Origin: Alkalimonas cellulosilytica
GTDB taxonomy: Bacteria > Pseudomonadota > Gammaproteobacteria > Enterobacterales > Alteromonadaceae
DNA: 64,000 nt
Assembly: GCF_036325985.1 (NCBI RefSeq)
Contig: NZ_JAUHLI010000006.1
Span: forward strand, 124,001-188,000
Direction of reading: 5' to 3'
The position numbers and the translations under genes are program-made. Positions 50,496-59,204 of this stretch are shown here, one piece after another. The notes below the pieces were generated by a model that made no database searches, was not told where the DNA came from, and worked only from the letters and a program-made list of their open reading frames with translations. How positions within the stretch are numbered: the first letter of the stretch is position 1; each line of letters starts with the position of its first letter.

Positions 50496-53123
50496 ATGCC
50501 AGACCAACGACAAGCCGATATTTTACTGAAGCGATTGAAGCAGAATGACAAAGGAAAGTTGACCTTGTTTCTGGGGGCCGCTCCCGGGGTGGGGAAAACC
50601 TTTGCAATGCTAAGTGCAGCGAAAGTCAAAAGTGCACAGGGAGTCAATTTGTTGGTTGGTCTGGTTGAAACGCATGGTCGGGAAGATACTGAGCAGATGT
50701 TGTCGGGGTTACCCATACTACCGCCATTATCCATTCAGTATCACTCGGCCAGTATTGATGAGTTTGACCTTGATGCCGCATTGGTGCGAAAGCCTTCCTT
50801 GATTCTGGTGGATGAATTGGCACACACCAATGCACCAGGCAGCCGGAATCGCTTCCGCTATCAGGATATTGAAGAGTTACTGGCAAAAGGCATCGATGTA
50901 TACAGCACAGTCAATATCCAACACATGGCCAGTTTGAATGACCTGGTGCTGAAAGTTACCGGAGTTAGGGTTCAGGAAACAGTCCCGGATCGGGTGTTTG
51001 ACTTAGCCTCTGAAATACAATTTATCGATTTGCCCCCGGACGGTCTGATTGAGCGCTTGCAAGATGGTAAGGTGTATGTGCCGGATTATGCGCGCGATGC
51101 GTTGGATAGATTCTTTACCCGTGAAAATTTGACTGCCTTGCGGGAGATGGCTGTACGGGAAGTTTTGGTTCGGGTCGATTCCAATCTCTCTGAAGAACTG
51201 ATGGCAAAAGCAAAGCTGCCGGGCTATAGCATCCAGGATAAGTTGCTGGTGATGATTAGTAGCAACCGAAACCACGACTATCTGATTCGGCAGGGGCGGC
51301 AGATTGCCGACCGTCGTCAGATCACATGGTATGTACTCTGGGTTGACACGGGTCGTACCTTGTCAACCTTGCAGCGTGCACGCTTAAAAGCCAGCCTTGA
51401 TTTAGCCACCGAGCTTGGTGCTCAGGCGATCACCTTGCGAGGTCAGAGTAGCTTTGCCGGCGTAGTGCCTTTTTTGCAGGAAAACCGGGTAAGTACGGTG
51501 TTAGTGGGAAATCCTGCGGTTAAATGGCGTTTTTGGCGCAAACCTTTGTACCAGCGATTGATTGAAGCCGGTATGTCTTTGGAGGTCTCAGTCTATACAT
51601 TGTCGGAGCATGCTCCCGCTTTGATCAAGCCGGTGACCACGAGTGGTTTTGTTGGCAGAAAGCTTGGCTATGCAGTGGGCGCAGGTGCTGTGGTCTTGGC
51701 CACCGCTCTGGCAATTTTGGCCAGTCACTATTTAAGCAGTGGCAATTTAGTGCTGCTTTATGTCGCTGCAGTTGTGGTTACAGGGCTTCGTTATGGCTCG
51801 CGACCTGCACTGTCTGCCGCGTTGCTATCATTCCTAAGCTTTAACTTTTTCCTGACAAAGCCCTTCTATACTTTTGCCGTAACCTACCAGGATGATGTCG
51901 CAACACTGATTTTTTTATCATTCATTGGCATTATCAGTGGACCGGCAGCATCGCGTGTGCGTCGGCAACTTATTTTGTTGAACGAATCCAGCCGTTTTTC
52001 TGAGAGCTTGCGGATTTTTGCTGAATCCTTAACGCGCTTTACGCAGAAGCGGGAAGTGTATCAGCAGCTTGAATCGATTTGCCAATTGCAACTGAAGTTA
52101 AGCTGCTCTGTGGTAGATAAGGAGCTATTGGAGCCATTAAGTGTTAAGGAGCAATCTGCGGTAGCCTGGGTGTTTGCCAATAATGTACCTGCCGGCCGTT
52201 TTTACAATACGCTATCGTCATTAGAAAAGACTTTTTTCCCGATCTCCAACCAGCAGCAGGTGTTTGCCGTAGCTGTGGTTTGCTTTCCATCAACAGCGAC
52301 ACAAATCAGTGTCTTCCAGCAGCAGTTGATTACGGCGTTATTGCAGCAGGCTGCGACCACCATGCACCGGTTGGAATTAAGCACCGCATTGGAAAGCTCG
52401 CGCCTCAAAGCCGAAGTTGAACAGTTGCGTACCGCCTTGTTGTCTTCAGTATCCCATGACTTGAAATCACCGCTGGCTGCAATGATAGGCGCTGCTGAGA
52501 CTTTAAAGCATCGTCAGCAGCAATTGAGTGCGGAGGATAAAGCAGAGCTGATTGATGCGCTTTGCAGCGAAAGTAACCGACTGGAAAATTACATTCAGAA
52601 TCTGCTGGATATGACCCGGCTTGGCTATGGTACCCTTAAGATTGAGCGTGATTGGGTACAGGTAAGCGATATTATTGGCAGTGCCGTACAGCGGCTGAAA
52701 CGCTATCAACCGGATGCGAGGGTTCAGGTGCAGCTGCAGCAATCGGATTTGCTGATTTATGTGCATGCCGCTTTGATCGAGCAAGCACTGTTTAATGTGC
52801 TGGAAAATGCCGTGCGCTTCAATCCGCAGGATGCCCCCGTGACCATTGTGCAGTCTGTGTTGGCGCAAGATTTGCTACTGCAAGTCCTTGATCAGGGACC
52901 AGGTGTGCCAGAGCAAGACCGGGAGCATATCTTTGATATGTTTTTCGTGGTGGCATCGGGCGATAGCAAGAAGAGTAACACTGGTATGGGGCTGGCCATT
53001 TGCAAAGGCATGATAGGTGCACATGGTGGCACTGTTCGTGTACGGGAAAACCTCTCAGGCAAGGGCGCTTGCTTTGAACTGTCACTGCCGTTAAACGAAC
53101 TGAACCAGCCTGAACTGCATTAA
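50496..53123 (+). CDS. kdpD: Sensor histidine kinase KdpD
   Basis: An 875-residue membrane kinase (E. coli 894) that senses K+ limitation/turgor. The N-terminal KdpD domain has a Walker A motif (GAAPGVGKT, residues 27-35) and DELAHTNAPGSRNRFRYQDIEELL. A USP-like domain follows (to about 370), then four closely spaced transmembrane helices (about 385-490), a GAF-like linker, and the kinase core with the phospho-acceptor His654 in SVSHDLKSPLAAM and the ATPase motifs (FNVLENAVRF, DQGPGVP, GMGLAICKGM). The cognate kdpE is 3.7 kb further on, not adjacent. It overlaps ktrB tail to tail by 4 nt. Confidence 0.96.
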   Translation: MPDQRQADILLKRLKQNDKGKLTLFLGAAPGVGKTFAMLSAAKVKSAQGVNLLVGLVETHGREDTEQMLSGLPILPPLSIQYHSASIDEFDLDAALVRKPSLILVDELAHTNAPGSRNRFRYQDIEELLAKGIDVYSTVNIQHMASLNDLVLKVTGVRVQETVPDRVFDLASEIQFIDLPPDGLIERLQDGKVYVPDYARDALDRFFTRENLTALREMAVREVLVRVDSNLSEELMAKAKLPGYSIQDKLLVMISSNRNHDYLIRQGRQIADRRQITWYVLWVDTGRTLSTLQRARLKASLDLATELGAQAITLRGQSSFAGVVPFLQENRVSTVLVGNPAVKWRFWRKPLYQRLIEAGMSLEVSVYTLSEHAPALIKPVTTSGFVGRKLGYAVGAGAVVLATALAILASHYLSSGNLVLLYVAAVVVTGLRYGSRPALSAALLSFLSFNFFLTKPFYTFAVTYQDDVATLIFLSFIGIISGPAASRVRRQLILLNESSRFSESLRIFAESLTRFTQKREVYQQLESICQLQLKLSCSVVDKELLEPLSVKEQSAVAWVFANNVPAGRFYNTLSSLEKTFFPISNQQQVFAVAVVCFPSTATQISVFQQQLITALLQQAATTMHRLELSTALESSRLKAEVEQLRTALLSSVSHDLKSPLAAMIGAAETLKHRQQQLSAEDKAELIDALCSESNRLENYIQNLLDMTRLGYGTLKIERDWVQVSDIIGSAVQRLKRYQPDARVQVQLQQSDLLIYVHAALIEQALFNVLENAVRFNPQDAPVTIVQSVLAQDLLLQVLDQGPGVPEQDREHIFDMFFVVASGDSKKSNTGMGLAICKGMIGAHGGTVRVRENLSGKGACFELSLPLNELNQPELH

Positions 53124-54490
53124 CCAACCTGAAAGCGCGACTCCGGGTACTTTACTTTCTTCTGCTTGGGTGTCGCCAGAAAATAGGCCAGCGTGAGCGG
53201 TCCAAGCCGACCGGCAATCATCAGGACAATCAGTACTGTCTGGCCTGCGGCGGATAGCTCACCGGTTAAGCCGCGCGATAAACCGACCGTGCTCAAGGCG
53301 GAAACAGCTTCAAAGGCGATGTCCAGAAAGTCGGCATCTTCCATCACAGTCAAGGTAAAAATGGCCAGAAAGGTCAGCATCATGGAAACCACCGTTAGTG
53401 CCAGGGCCTTCATCACCAAAGCCGGCGGCACCGTGCGTTTCATCAGGGTCACCTGCTGGCGGCGGCGCAAAAAAGCATAGGTGGCCATCAGCAGTATGAC
53501 AAAGGTGCCCACTTTGATGCCACTGGCGGTACTCAGGGAGCCACCGCCGATAAACATCAGTAGCAAGGTAAAGACGGTGGTCGCTTGCGTCAGCTCATCG
53601 GTGGGTAGGGTATTAAAACCTGCGGTTCTTGGCGTGACCGCCTGAAACCAAGCCGCCAGCGCCTGATCAGCCAGCGACAGGCTGGCTAGGGTGGCGGGGT
53701 TGCCATATTCCAGCAGCCATATGACGAAGAAAGCGATAAGGTTGATCCACAAGGTTGCCCAGAGCACCATGCGGGTGTTGGTGCTTAGCCGCAAGTGCCG
53801 GCTGTTGCTGCGAAGATCGATCAGGACTGCAAAACCAATCCCACCAATGATAAACAAGGCGGTGATGATGCCATTGACGGCGACAGAGCCGGCATAGGGC
53901 ATCAGGCTATCGGCTGATAAGGCAAAGCCGGCATTATTAAAGGCCGAAATGGTGTAAAAGAAGGCGTGGTAGCTGGCTGTGGCCAGGCCAAGTTCAGACC
54001 ACCAGGTGAGTGTAAGCAGCAAAAAGCCAATGGATTCGATCACCAATGAGTAAAGCAGCACGGCTTTAGCGGTCTGAACAACCCGTGCCAGGCTGGTTTG
54101 CCCCATGGCCTCCTGCGCTGCCATTTGCTGGCCTAAACCAATTTTTGCCCCCAGGCTGACCGCCGCTATCACCGCAAAGGTCATAAAACCCAAGCCTCCT
54201 GCCTGGATCAGTGCGGCAATCACCAACTGGCCAAACAAGGTGAAGTGACTGCCGGTATCCACCACCACCAGCCCCGTGACTGTCACGGCTGAGGTTGCGG
54301 TAAAGAGTGCCTGCAGCAGCGTCAGTGGGGCCGTGGTTGCCATCGGTAACAACAGCAATACGCTGCCGGTTAGGATCAGCATCAGAAAGCTCAGTGCCAG
54401 GATCGCTGGTGGGCTTAATGCCAGAAAATGTTGTCTGGTAGTTTGTATGGTGCGGTAATGGCTGGTGTGCGGATCCCAGTTTTTAATCAT
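53120..54490 (-). CDS. ktrB: KtrB-type potassium transporter, membrane subunit
   Basis: A 456-residue SKT-superfamily K+ channel-like subunit with four pore motifs: TATSAVTVTGLVVVDTGSHF, SAFNNAGFALS, TPRTAGFNTLP, and SALSTVGLSRGLTG. It is closer to KtrB/TrkG-like short forms than to TrkH, whose members start with extra helices. The membrane-gate loop (FIGGGSLSTASGIKVGTF) is present. ATG 54490 overlaps the KtrA-like stop by 1 nt (TGATG). Na+-dependence is a family trait, not seen here. Confidence 0.9.
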   Translation of the reverse strand: MIKNWDPHTSHYRTIQTTRQHFLALSPPAILALSFLMLILTGSVLLLLPMATTAPLTLLQALFTATSAVTVTGLVVVDTGSHFTLFGQLVIAALIQAGGLGFMTFAVIAAVSLGAKIGLGQQMAAQEAMGQTSLARVVQTAKAVLLYSLVIESIGFLLLTLTWWSELGLATASYHAFFYTISAFNNAGFALSADSLMPYAGSVAVNGIITALFIIGGIGFAVLIDLRSNSRHLRLSTNTRMVLWATLWINLIAFFVIWLLEYGNPATLASLSLADQALAAWFQAVTPRTAGFNTLPTDELTQATTVFTLLLMFIGGGSLSTASGIKVGTFVILLMATYAFLRRRQQVTLMKRTVPPALVMKALALTVVSMMLTFLAIFTLTVMEDADFLDIAFEAVSALSTVGLSRGLTGELSAAGQTVLIVLMIAGRLGPLTLAYFLATPKQKKVKYPESRFQVG

Positions 54491-55143
54491 CAAATTAGTC
54501 TCGGAGCCAGGCTTTTTAATACGGTCAAAGGGCCAGCCAGTACCAGGGTATCGTGAGCTTCCAGTACAAAATCGGCTGGCACTGGGGAAAATACATCCTT
54601 ACGGCGTTTGACTAAAAAGCCATGCACAAAGGCGCTGGCATCCTTGAGCAGCTGTGCCAGAGTCTGACCTTGCAACTTTTCGATGATCTCAATCTCAACC
54701 AGATAGATGTTGTGTCCAAGCGCCATGTATTGATTCACCATCGGGTAGTTCAGGGCTTGCGCAACCCGGATCCCCATTTCCTCTTCCGGATGAATGATGC
54801 GACTGACACCCAGCTTTGACAGAATGCTGTGATGGGATTTGGACGATGCTTTGACCCAGATATTGTTAATACCCAGGTTTTTCAAATGCAGCACACACAA
54901 GATACTGGCCTCGAGATTTTCGCCGATGGCGACTAACACTGCATCGCACTGGCCAATATTCAATTCCCTTAATGCGTCTTCATCGGTGGCATCAATGATA
55001 GCGGCATAGCTTAGTTTGTCGGCCACACGGGCAACGAACTTTTCGCAACTGTCCAGCCCTATCACCTGATGTCCCAGGCTCATAAGCTCCAACGAGGCGC
55101 TGCCACCAAAACGCCCCAGACCAATGACTGCAAATTGTGCCAT
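54490..55143 (-). CDS. ktrA: KtrA/TrkA-family RCK regulator
   Basis: A 217-residue cytoplasmic RCK protein: an N-terminal Rossmann NAD/ATP-binding domain (FAVIGLGRFGGSASLELMSLGHQVIGLDSC) and a C-terminal TrkA-C domain (from about residue 140, MALGHNIYLVEIEIIEKLQG). As in other KtrA proteins, there is a single RCK-N/RCK-C pair. AGGAG precedes ATG 55143. It is translated just before ktrB and gates that channel. Confidence 0.92.
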   Translation of the reverse strand: MAQFAVIGLGRFGGSASLELMSLGHQVIGLDSCEKFVARVADKLSYAAIIDATDEDALRELNIGQCDAVLVAIGENLEASILCVLHLKNLGINNIWVKASSKSHHSILSKLGVSRIIHPEEEMGIRVAQALNYPMVNQYMALGHNIYLVEIEIIEKLQGQTLAQLLKDASAFVHGFLVKRRKDVFSPVPADFVLEAHDTLVLAGPLTVLKSLAPRLI

Positions 55144-55325
55144 CTTTGCACCTACTCCTGTGATCAGTTGGCGGCTATTAAAGCCAGTTTGGGCAAAAGC
55201 TCAAGAGGACGGCTGATTTCTTTATGAAAAATTTACGCTTCAGGCTGCTTCTATATGGCATTTTTACGGTGGAGCTGTCTTGGTTGATTTAGGATCGTCC
55301 CAGGACTAAGTGAGACTGATCATCC

Positions 55326-56798
55326 ATGTTTGTGACCTCTGCTGCCACATCGGCCAATCGCCGCAGTGTTTTTTACCGGGTATTCGGTTATTTGTTGCTT
55401 TTTCTGGCCACGGCTGAGCTGTTAACTGCCGCCGTGTCTGCCTGGTATGCAGAGAGAACCATCTGGGCATTTTTACTGAGCAGCATCATCACCGCAGCGG
55501 TTGGTGGCAGCTTGTTGTATCTGGCCGGCCAGGAAATCAGGCTGATTAAACGCAATCTCTTTCTGGTGACGGCGTTGGGTTGGATTTTATTCAGTGCTTT
55601 TGCAACCATCCCTCTGTACCTGGCTTTGGATGGCATATCACGAGTGGATGCATGGTTTGAAGCGGTTTCGGCGGTGACCACCACCGGCTCGACCATTTTG
55701 AGTGATATTGAGTCGTTGCCAAAAGGAGTGTTGTTTTGGCGGGCATTTTTACAATGGTTTGGTGGGATTGGCATTATCGCCATGGCGGTTGCTGTGTTGC
55801 CAGCGCTGAAAGTAGGAGGCATGAAGCTATTCCAGACGGAAAGCTCAGATATTTCTGAGAAAATGCTGCCGCAAAGCAGCCGGGTATCGATGGCAATTTT
55901 GTGGGTGTATGGTGGTTTAAGTCTATTAGCGATGCTGAGCTACTGGCTGGGTGGTATGAGTGCGTTTGATGCCATTACCCATGGCATGACGTCTGTGGCG
56001 ACAGGAGGTTTTGCCAACTACGATGCGTCGTTTGGACACTTTAACGACAAGCCCTGGCTGTTGTGGTTGGCTAGTCTCTGGATGTTGCTGGCTGCTTTGC
56101 CCTTTATTCTTTATGTTGGCATGCTGCGTGGCGATCCCTGGTTGCTGCTGAGGGATCCTCAGGTTCGGGCTTTTCTGCTCGTAGTGTTCATCGCAGTGCT
56201 GGGGCTGACACTCTATCTGTCTGTGCAAGGCAGGGATTGGTTTGATGCGCTGACGCAGGTAACTTTTAATGTGGTGTCGATCATTACCACCTGTGGCTAT
56301 GCGTCAGAAGACTACAGCATGTGGGGCACCATGGCTTTTATTGCCTTCTTCTATTTGACCTTTAGCGGGGGCTGTGCAGGCTCCACATCAGGAGGGCTGA
56401 AAATATTTCGCAGTCAGTTGTCATTTTATCTGCTGATCCGTCAGCTCAGGTTGTTGATCCATCCGAATGCGGTCTTTGTGCAGCACTATGCCGGCAAACG
56501 GGTCGATGATCAGTTGCTTGGCTCCGTACTGTCGTTTTGCTTTATTTTCTTTGCCACGATAGCTTTGCTAGCCTTTGTGTTGTCGTTGTTCGGGCTTGAT
56601 CCTATCACTTCCATCACAGGGGCTGCCACGGCAGTGAGTAATGTGGGGCCAGGCCTTGGTGATGTTATTGGGCCGGCCGGAAACTTTGCGCCATTGCCTG
56701 ATGGTGCTAAATTGGCGTTGTCGCTAGGCATGCTGTTAGGGCGACTGGAAATTTTGACTCTGTTGGTGTTGTTTGTCCCCATGTATTGGCGGTACTGA
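55326..56798 (+). CDS. trkH: TrkH-family potassium transporter
   Basis: A 490-residue TrkH protein with the extra N-terminal helices that distinguish it from KtrB. Pore signatures: VSAVTTTGSTIL, MTSVATGGFANYD, SIITTCGYASEDY, and AVSNVGPGLGDVIGP; the intramembrane gate loop GGCAGSTSGGLKIFRSQL is clear. TrkH needs TrkA; the ktrA-type gene next door could serve, or a trkA elsewhere. It precedes kdpE by 26 nt on the same strand. Confidence 0.93.
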   Translation: MFVTSAATSANRRSVFYRVFGYLLLFLATAELLTAAVSAWYAERTIWAFLLSSIITAAVGGSLLYLAGQEIRLIKRNLFLVTALGWILFSAFATIPLYLALDGISRVDAWFEAVSAVTTTGSTILSDIESLPKGVLFWRAFLQWFGGIGIIAMAVAVLPALKVGGMKLFQTESSDISEKMLPQSSRVSMAILWVYGGLSLLAMLSYWLGGMSAFDAITHGMTSVATGGFANYDASFGHFNDKPWLLWLASLWMLLAALPFILYVGMLRGDPWLLLRDPQVRAFLLVVFIAVLGLTLYLSVQGRDWFDALTQVTFNVVSIITTCGYASEDYSMWGTMAFIAFFYLTFSGGCAGSTSGGLKIFRSQLSFYLLIRQLRLLIHPNAVFVQHYAGKRVDDQLLGSVLSFCFIFFATIALLAFVLSLFGLDPITSITGAATAVSNVGPGLGDVIGPAGNFAPLPDGAKLALSLGMLLGRLEILTLLVLFVPMYWRY

Positions 56799-56824
56799 TA
56801 CCATTTTTGAACGAGAACACAACG

Positions 56825-57505
56825 TTGAATGAACGTATTTTAGTGGTGGATGATGAAACACCCATCCGGCGTATGCTGAAAATTGCACTGGCCAGCGACG
56901 GCTATCAGGTCATCGAAGCTGACAGTGGGGAACAGGGCCTGGTGCAGGCTGCACGGCAGCAACCAGCACTGATGATCCTGGATCTGGGCCTACCGGATAT
57001 GGAAGGTCACCAGGTCTTGCTGCAACTGCGGCAATGGTCGGAGATGCCGGTCATCGTTTTATCGGTGCGCAATCAGGATAAAGAAAAGGTCAGGGCGCTG
57101 GATCAGGGAGCTCAGGATTACGTGACCAAACCTTTTAGTGTGGAAGAGCTGTTGGCTCGGGTACGGGCTTGCCTGCGCGATCAGCGTCGAGACAGACAGC
57201 AAACCAATGAGTTTTCCGATGGCACCTTATGCATTAACTTACCGCAGCGCTTAGTCACGCTGGACGGGCAGCGTGTTGAGCTGACCCCGAAAGAGTATGC
57301 CGTGCTATCCCGGCTGGTACAGGCCAACCAGTGTGTGGTGACGCAAACTGAGTTATTGAAAGCCATTTGGGGGCCCAGTCATCAGGATGATACCCATTAC
57401 CTGCGGATTGTGATCAGCCATCTGCGGCAAAAGCTCGGTGATGATCCAGCCAGCCCAAAGTACATTCAAACGGAAGCCGGGGTAGGCTACCGTTTTTTTA
57501 TTTAA
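56825..57505 (+). CDS. kdpE: KdpE response regulator (OmpR family)
   Basis: A 226-residue protein (E. coli 225). The receiver has ILVVDDETPIRRMLKIAL, the phospho-acceptor Asp in MILDLGLPDMEG, and the switch lysine in DYVTKPFSVEELLAR. The output domain is a winged helix (RLVTLDGQRVELTPKEYAVLSRLV, THYLRIVISHLRQKLGDDP). No ATG fits the family length; TTG 56825 is the best start. The gene is separated from kdpD by ktrBA and trkH. Confidence 0.92.
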   Translation: MNERILVVDDETPIRRMLKIALASDGYQVIEADSGEQGLVQAARQQPALMILDLGLPDMEGHQVLLQLRQWSEMPVIVLSVRNQDKEKVRALDQGAQDYVTKPFSVEELLARVRACLRDQRRDRQQTNEFSDGTLCINLPQRLVTLDGQRVELTPKEYAVLSRLVQANQCVVTQTELLKAIWGPSHQDDTHYLRIVISHLRQKLGDDPASPKYIQTEAGVGYRFFI

Positions 57506-57592
57506 AATCAGATGATTTGAAAATCTGTTTGCCTTCGTTTTTGAAGCCGCTACACTGCAATCAGGAATAAATAATGCAGGTAGTGTGCCTTT

Positions 57593-59137
57593 ATGTTGCT
57601 TGAAGCCATCTGGATTGGGTTTGCATTTTCACTGGGATTGTTGGTTCGAACCATAGGTTTACCGCCACTTATTGGCTACCTGGCAGCAGGTTTTGCCATC
57701 ACGGCCGTCTCTGATCAAATTGGTCTGCCCTCCGAGAGCAGTAAAATCCTTGAGCATGTAGCCCATCTTGGGGTCTTGCTGCTGCTGTTTACTGTTGGTT
57801 TGAAGTTGGATGTACGGAAAATTATCAAGCCCGAAGTGATTGGTGGGGGCTTGATCCATTTTGCCATTTCCTGCCTGCTGATGGCTCCGGCCCTTTATTT
57901 GCTACTGGATATCAGCCTCTATACCGCCTTGATGCTTGCTATTGCGCTGGCGTTTTCCAGTACGGTACTGGCTGCCAAAGTACTGGAGACCAAACGGGAG
58001 CTGCGGGCTTTTCATGGCCGGGTGGCGATTGGTATTTTAATTGTGCAGGATTTGATTGCCCTGGTGGTGATTAGCCTGGCCGCAGGCACCTTGCCATCGC
58101 CCTGGGCGCTGTTGGTATTTGCCATCCCATTGCTGCGGCCGGTGCTTTACAGATTGCTGGATGCCAGCGGCCATGATGAACTCTTGTTGTTATTCGGCTT
58201 GTTGTTGGCACTGGTGATTGGTGGTTATGGCTTTGAGCTGGTTGGGTTAAGCGGTGAGCTGGGCGCTCTGGTGTTTGGTGCCATGCTATCGAAGCACAAG
58301 CGGGCGGTGGAATTGTCGGAGTCGCTGTGGAGCATCAAGGAATTTTTCCTGGTTGGCTTTTTCCTGCAGATTGGTATGGGTGGTTTGCCGGATCAACAAG
58401 CCTGGCTCTTTGCGGTGGTGATGGTGTTGCTGTTACCGCTCAAAGCGATCCTGTTTTTCTTCTTACTAATCTTCTTCAAACTACGGGCCCGTAGTGCTTT
58501 TTTAAGTGGCTTAAGCCTTGGGAATTACAGTGAGTTTGGCTTGATTGTAGCCAGTGTGGTGTTGCCACAGTGGTTAATCCCGCTGGCTTTAACGGTGGCA
58601 TTGTCCTTTGTGGTGTCGGCACCATTAAACCGTATCGCACATCCACTGTATGAGAGGTTGTGCCGCCGTCTGTTGCCATTTGAGCGCAATATTCGCCACC
58701 CAGATGAACAGCCGGTCGATCTGGGTGACGCTGAAATACTCATTATGGGCATGGGCCGAACCGGTACCGCAGCTTATCAGCATTTGAACAGTCACTACCG
58801 ATTGATTGCGATGGACTCTGATCCCTCCAAAGTAGAAAAACAAAAAGAGAATGGGATCAATATTTTCTTTGCCGATGCAGAAGATCAGGTGTTCTGGCAA
58901 GGACTTAATTGCCAGAACATCAAAGCGGTGATTTTAAGCATGAATGATGCGGAGGCGAAAATGATTGCGGCCAGTAAACTGCGGCAATACGGCTTTAGTG
59001 GTGTGATCGTCTCTCACAGCATGCATGAAGATCAGGCCGAAAAAATCCGTGCGGCCGGTGCCGATGAGACCTATTTAACCATGTCGGAGGCAGGTGTTGG
59101 CTTAGCGTCTCATGTGGCAGAGCGGTTAAAAGCTTAA
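57593..59137 (+). CDS. CPA2-family K+/H+ antiporter-like protein with RCK-N domain
   Basis: A 514-residue protein: twelve or so membrane helices of the CPA2 family (PLIGYLAAGFAI, HLGVLLLLFTVGLKLDVR, LAFSSTVLAAKVLE, ILIVQDLIAL) and a C-terminal RCK-N Rossmann domain from about residue 385 (EILIMGMGRTGTAAYQHLNSHYRLIAMDSDPSKVE). The pattern is close to KefB/KefC/YbaL-type transporters. No KefF-like quinone reductase gene adjoins. K+ efflux/H+ exchange is inferred from the family and position. Confidence 0.88.
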   Translation: MLLEAIWIGFAFSLGLLVRTIGLPPLIGYLAAGFAITAVSDQIGLPSESSKILEHVAHLGVLLLLFTVGLKLDVRKIIKPEVIGGGLIHFAISCLLMAPALYLLLDISLYTALMLAIALAFSSTVLAAKVLETKRELRAFHGRVAIGILIVQDLIALVVISLAAGTLPSPWALLVFAIPLLRPVLYRLLDASGHDELLLLFGLLLALVIGGYGFELVGLSGELGALVFGAMLSKHKRAVELSESLWSIKEFFLVGFFLQIGMGGLPDQQAWLFAVVMVLLLPLKAILFFFLLIFFKLRARSAFLSGLSLGNYSEFGLIVASVVLPQWLIPLALTVALSFVVSAPLNRIAHPLYERLCRRLLPFERNIRHPDEQPVDLGDAEILIMGMGRTGTAAYQHLNSHYRLIAMDSDPSKVEKQKENGINIFFADAEDQVFWQGLNCQNIKAVILSMNDAEAKMIAASKLRQYGFSGVIVSHSMHEDQAEKIRAAGADETYLTMSEAGVGLASHVAERLKA

Positions 59138-59204
59138 AGCAGATCAATGCTGATGCCAGAGCAGCAGGGTATGATCAACTGATTAAAGCCAAACTGGAGG
59201 GAGC

